A stretch of DNA of 64,000 nucleotides, taken from NCBI RefSeq assembly GCF_012932365.1, contig NZ_JAAIIH010000007.1:1-64000 (forward strand). Direction: 5' to 3'. A model generated the notes under the pieces. That model made no database searches and had not been told where the DNA came from. It saw only the letters and a list, made by a program, of their open reading frames with translations. Position numbers and translations under genes: made by a program. The stretch is from Bifidobacterium moraviense (GTDB taxonomy: Bacteria > Actinomycetota > Actinomycetes > Actinomycetales > Bifidobacteriaceae). Within the stretch, counting starts at the first letter, position 1. Each line of letters starts with the position of its first letter. Shown one piece after another: positions 62,627 through 64,000 of this stretch.

Positions 62627-63057
62627 CGTGGCGACGCGGAGTGCGCGCGTGCGCGCACCGGCTGCCGCGCCGTATTGGTCGCGGTCTGCGGCGCGCCGAC
62701 CGCGGCTCGGGCACCGTGCTCGGCGCCGCGCTCATCATGGTGGCCGCGGTGCTGCTGTGCATCGTGGCCGCCGTGGGGCAGGTCATGGCGTGCCGCCTCC
62801 GGGCGCAGGGCGCCGCGGACGTCGCCGCGCTCGCCGTCGCATCGGCGCGGTACGAGGGCCGTGACGGGCCGTGCGCCGAGGCGGAGCGGATCGTAGCCGC
62901 CCACGGGTTCCGCCTCGACGGCTGTCTGCTCGACGGCGCCGACGCGCAGGTGACGGTCTCCGCGGACACCGGCGTGCCGCTGGCCGGCGCGGTGACGGCG
63001 CGTGCGCGGGCCGGGCCGACGCCGTGCGTGCCGTCCGAGCGGGATGGCGGCGCATGA
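62623..63057 (+). CDS. TadF/Rv3654c-type TadE-like protein
   Basis: A 144-residue protein with RGSGTVLGAALIMVAAVLLCI, a pseudopilin-like helix without the Glu+5, followed by ADVAALAVASARY, typical of actinobacterial Rv3654c/TadF minor proteins. It ends the tad operon. No prepilin peptidase is in the window, so TadV must be encoded elsewhere. Confidence 0.82.
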   Translation: MTWRRGVRACAHRLPRRIGRGLRRADRGSGTVLGAALIMVAAVLLCIVAAVGQVMACRLRAQGAADVAALAVASARYEGRDGPCAEAERIVAAHGFRLDGCLLDGADAQVTVSADTGVPLAGAVTARARAGPTPCVPSERDGGA

Positions 63058-63147
63058 GGAGACCGGCGCATGAGAAGCGCGGCATGTGATGATGCCCACT
63101 CGTGACGCACTGGCGCGGCCGGGCGCGGCTGGGTTATCGTGAAACGC

Positions 63148-64000
63148 ATGACTCAACAGCGCAGGACGGTGGCGATGATCGGCAACCCGGTCTCCGACAA
63201 GGGGCGCGGAGCCAAGGTGGGGGAGCGGGTGCGGGGCCTGCTCGAGGCCGCCGGCGCCGAATACGGGTTCGACGTGCTGGACCTGACCGGCGCGAGCTTC
63301 GACGACTCGCTGGCGCGGGCGCGCGCCCATGCCGCCGAGTACGACCATCTGGTCGTGGTGGGCGGCGACGGCATGATCGCGCTCGGCGCCAACGCCGTGG
63401 GCACGAGCGGCATCCCGCTCGGCATCGTGGCCATCGGCTCCGGCAACGACTTCGCGCGAGGGCTCAAGCTGCCGATCGACCGCGTGGACGTGGCCGTGGA
63501 GGGCATCGTGGGTGCCATCGTGCGCGGATCGCATCTCGACGTGGACATGGGACACGTCACGTCGCTGCCGGGCGGCCGCGCGGTGGATCCCAGCACCGGC
63601 GCGGAGATCGGTCCGTCGGACGGGTCCGACGGGTCCGACGGGTCCGGGGACGCGGACGGCGATGCGCCCGCTCCCGTGCCCATCGACCGCTACTACGCCG
63701 GCATGCTCTCGTGCGGACTCGACTCCAGCATCAACGACCGGGCCAACCATTCGCGCCTGCCCAACGGCAAGCTGCGCTATCTGGCCGCGGCGCTGGTGGA
63801 GCTGACGCGCATGAAGCGCTATGGCTACCGCATCCGCGTCACGATGGCGGACGGCACGGTGGATGAGCGCGAGGTCGTCACCCCGCTGCTCACCGTGGCC
63901 AACTCGCGCCACATCGGCGGCGGCATCGAGCTCGCGCCGTATTCGCGCTTCGCCGACGGTCTGCTGGACCTGGTGTGGGCGCGGCACGTGCCGAACGCGC
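63148..64000 (+). CDS. Diacylglycerol kinase-like lipid kinase, incomplete at window end
   Basis: At least 284 residues of a DAGK/YegS-type kinase. The N domain holds IGNPVSDKGRGAKV, GGDGM (72-76; the family usually has GGDGT) and GIVAIGSGNDFARGL; the C domain has CGLDSSINDRAN and GGGIELAPYSRFADG. A low-complexity SDGSDGSDGSG loop interrupts it near residue 155. It should phosphorylate diacylglycerol or a related lipid. The frame is open to the edge. Confidence 0.88.
   Translation, partial: MTQQRRTVAMIGNPVSDKGRGAKVGERVRGLLEAAGAEYGFDVLDLTGASFDDSLARARAHAAEYDHLVVVGGDGMIALGANAVGTSGIPLGIVAIGSGNDFARGLKLPIDRVDVAVEGIVGAIVRGSHLDVDMGHVTSLPGGRAVDPSTGAEIGPSDGSDGSDGSGDADGDAPAPVPIDRYYAGMLSCGLDSSINDRANHSRLPNGKLRYLAAALVELTRMKRYGYRIRVTMADGTVDEREVVTPLLTVANSRHIGGGIELAPYSRFADGLLDLVWARHVPNA

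Overview
The window is chromosomal DNA from a high-GC Gram-positive actinobacterium, most likely a Bifidobacterium. This is inferred from gene content and style: a MurT/GatD pair, a Rv3654c-like TadE set in a compact Tad pilus locus, FtsY, PPK1, a MutT1-like Nudix/phosphatase fusion, a glutamate-type ABC transporter, a P19/FTR1 iron locus, actinobacterial short leaders and frequent ATGA/GTGA gene overlaps. There is no prophage, transposase, rRNA operon or integrated plasmid. One tRNA gene is present.

Layout. 1-2900: a TPP riboswitch controls thiS-thiG and an aldo/keto reductase. 3298-6035: a flavin transferase (ApbE type) is divergent from a GPH-type sugar symporter. 6630-14764: an iron-uptake locus in one direction (FTR1 permease, P19 lipoprotein, DUF2318 membrane protein, two FtsX/MacB-type permeases, ATPase, FMN-binding lipoprotein). 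The FMN lipoprotein carries a site that an ApbE enzyme could flavinylate. 14837-17351: a 113-bp tandem array, then a membrane-anchored beta-lactamase-like protein. 17533-23094: two YhgE/Pip-type exporters and their TetR regulator, with a double palindrome upstream. 24050-28883: aminotransferase, XRE regulator with membrane protein, tRNA-Lys, another TetR regulator and a small membrane protein.

29003-34398: ftsY, then the nitrogen-control set amtB-glnB-glnD. 34414-41955: a MATE exporter is divergent from dnaB with a DnaA-box cluster between them. Next come murT-gatD (lipid II amidation) and a membrane O-acyltransferase. 42211-44502: two arrays of 62-bp palindromic units bracket an orphan AbiEi-like/PD-(D/E)XK protein. 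44615-46944: phasin-like protein and UbiB-family kinase. 47102-51088: glutamate-type ABC transporter without its ATPase, and a glycerophosphodiesterase. 51282-56925: upp, an unknown gene, the Nudix/histidine-phosphatase fusion and ppk. 57038-57726: an AbrB/PIN toxin-antitoxin pair whose toxin is frameshifted. 58518-63057: the Tad pilus genes. 63148-end: a diacylglycerol-kinase-like gene cut by the window edge.

The most striking content is non-coding. There are three mosaic arrays with an exact 62-bp period (28 cores in all), a 113-bp array, several unrelated long inverted repeats, and two homologous candidate small RNAs with intrinsic terminators. The 62-bp arrays flanking the nuclease-like gene are the best candidate for an undescribed system. 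The link between repeats and protein is inferred from position only.
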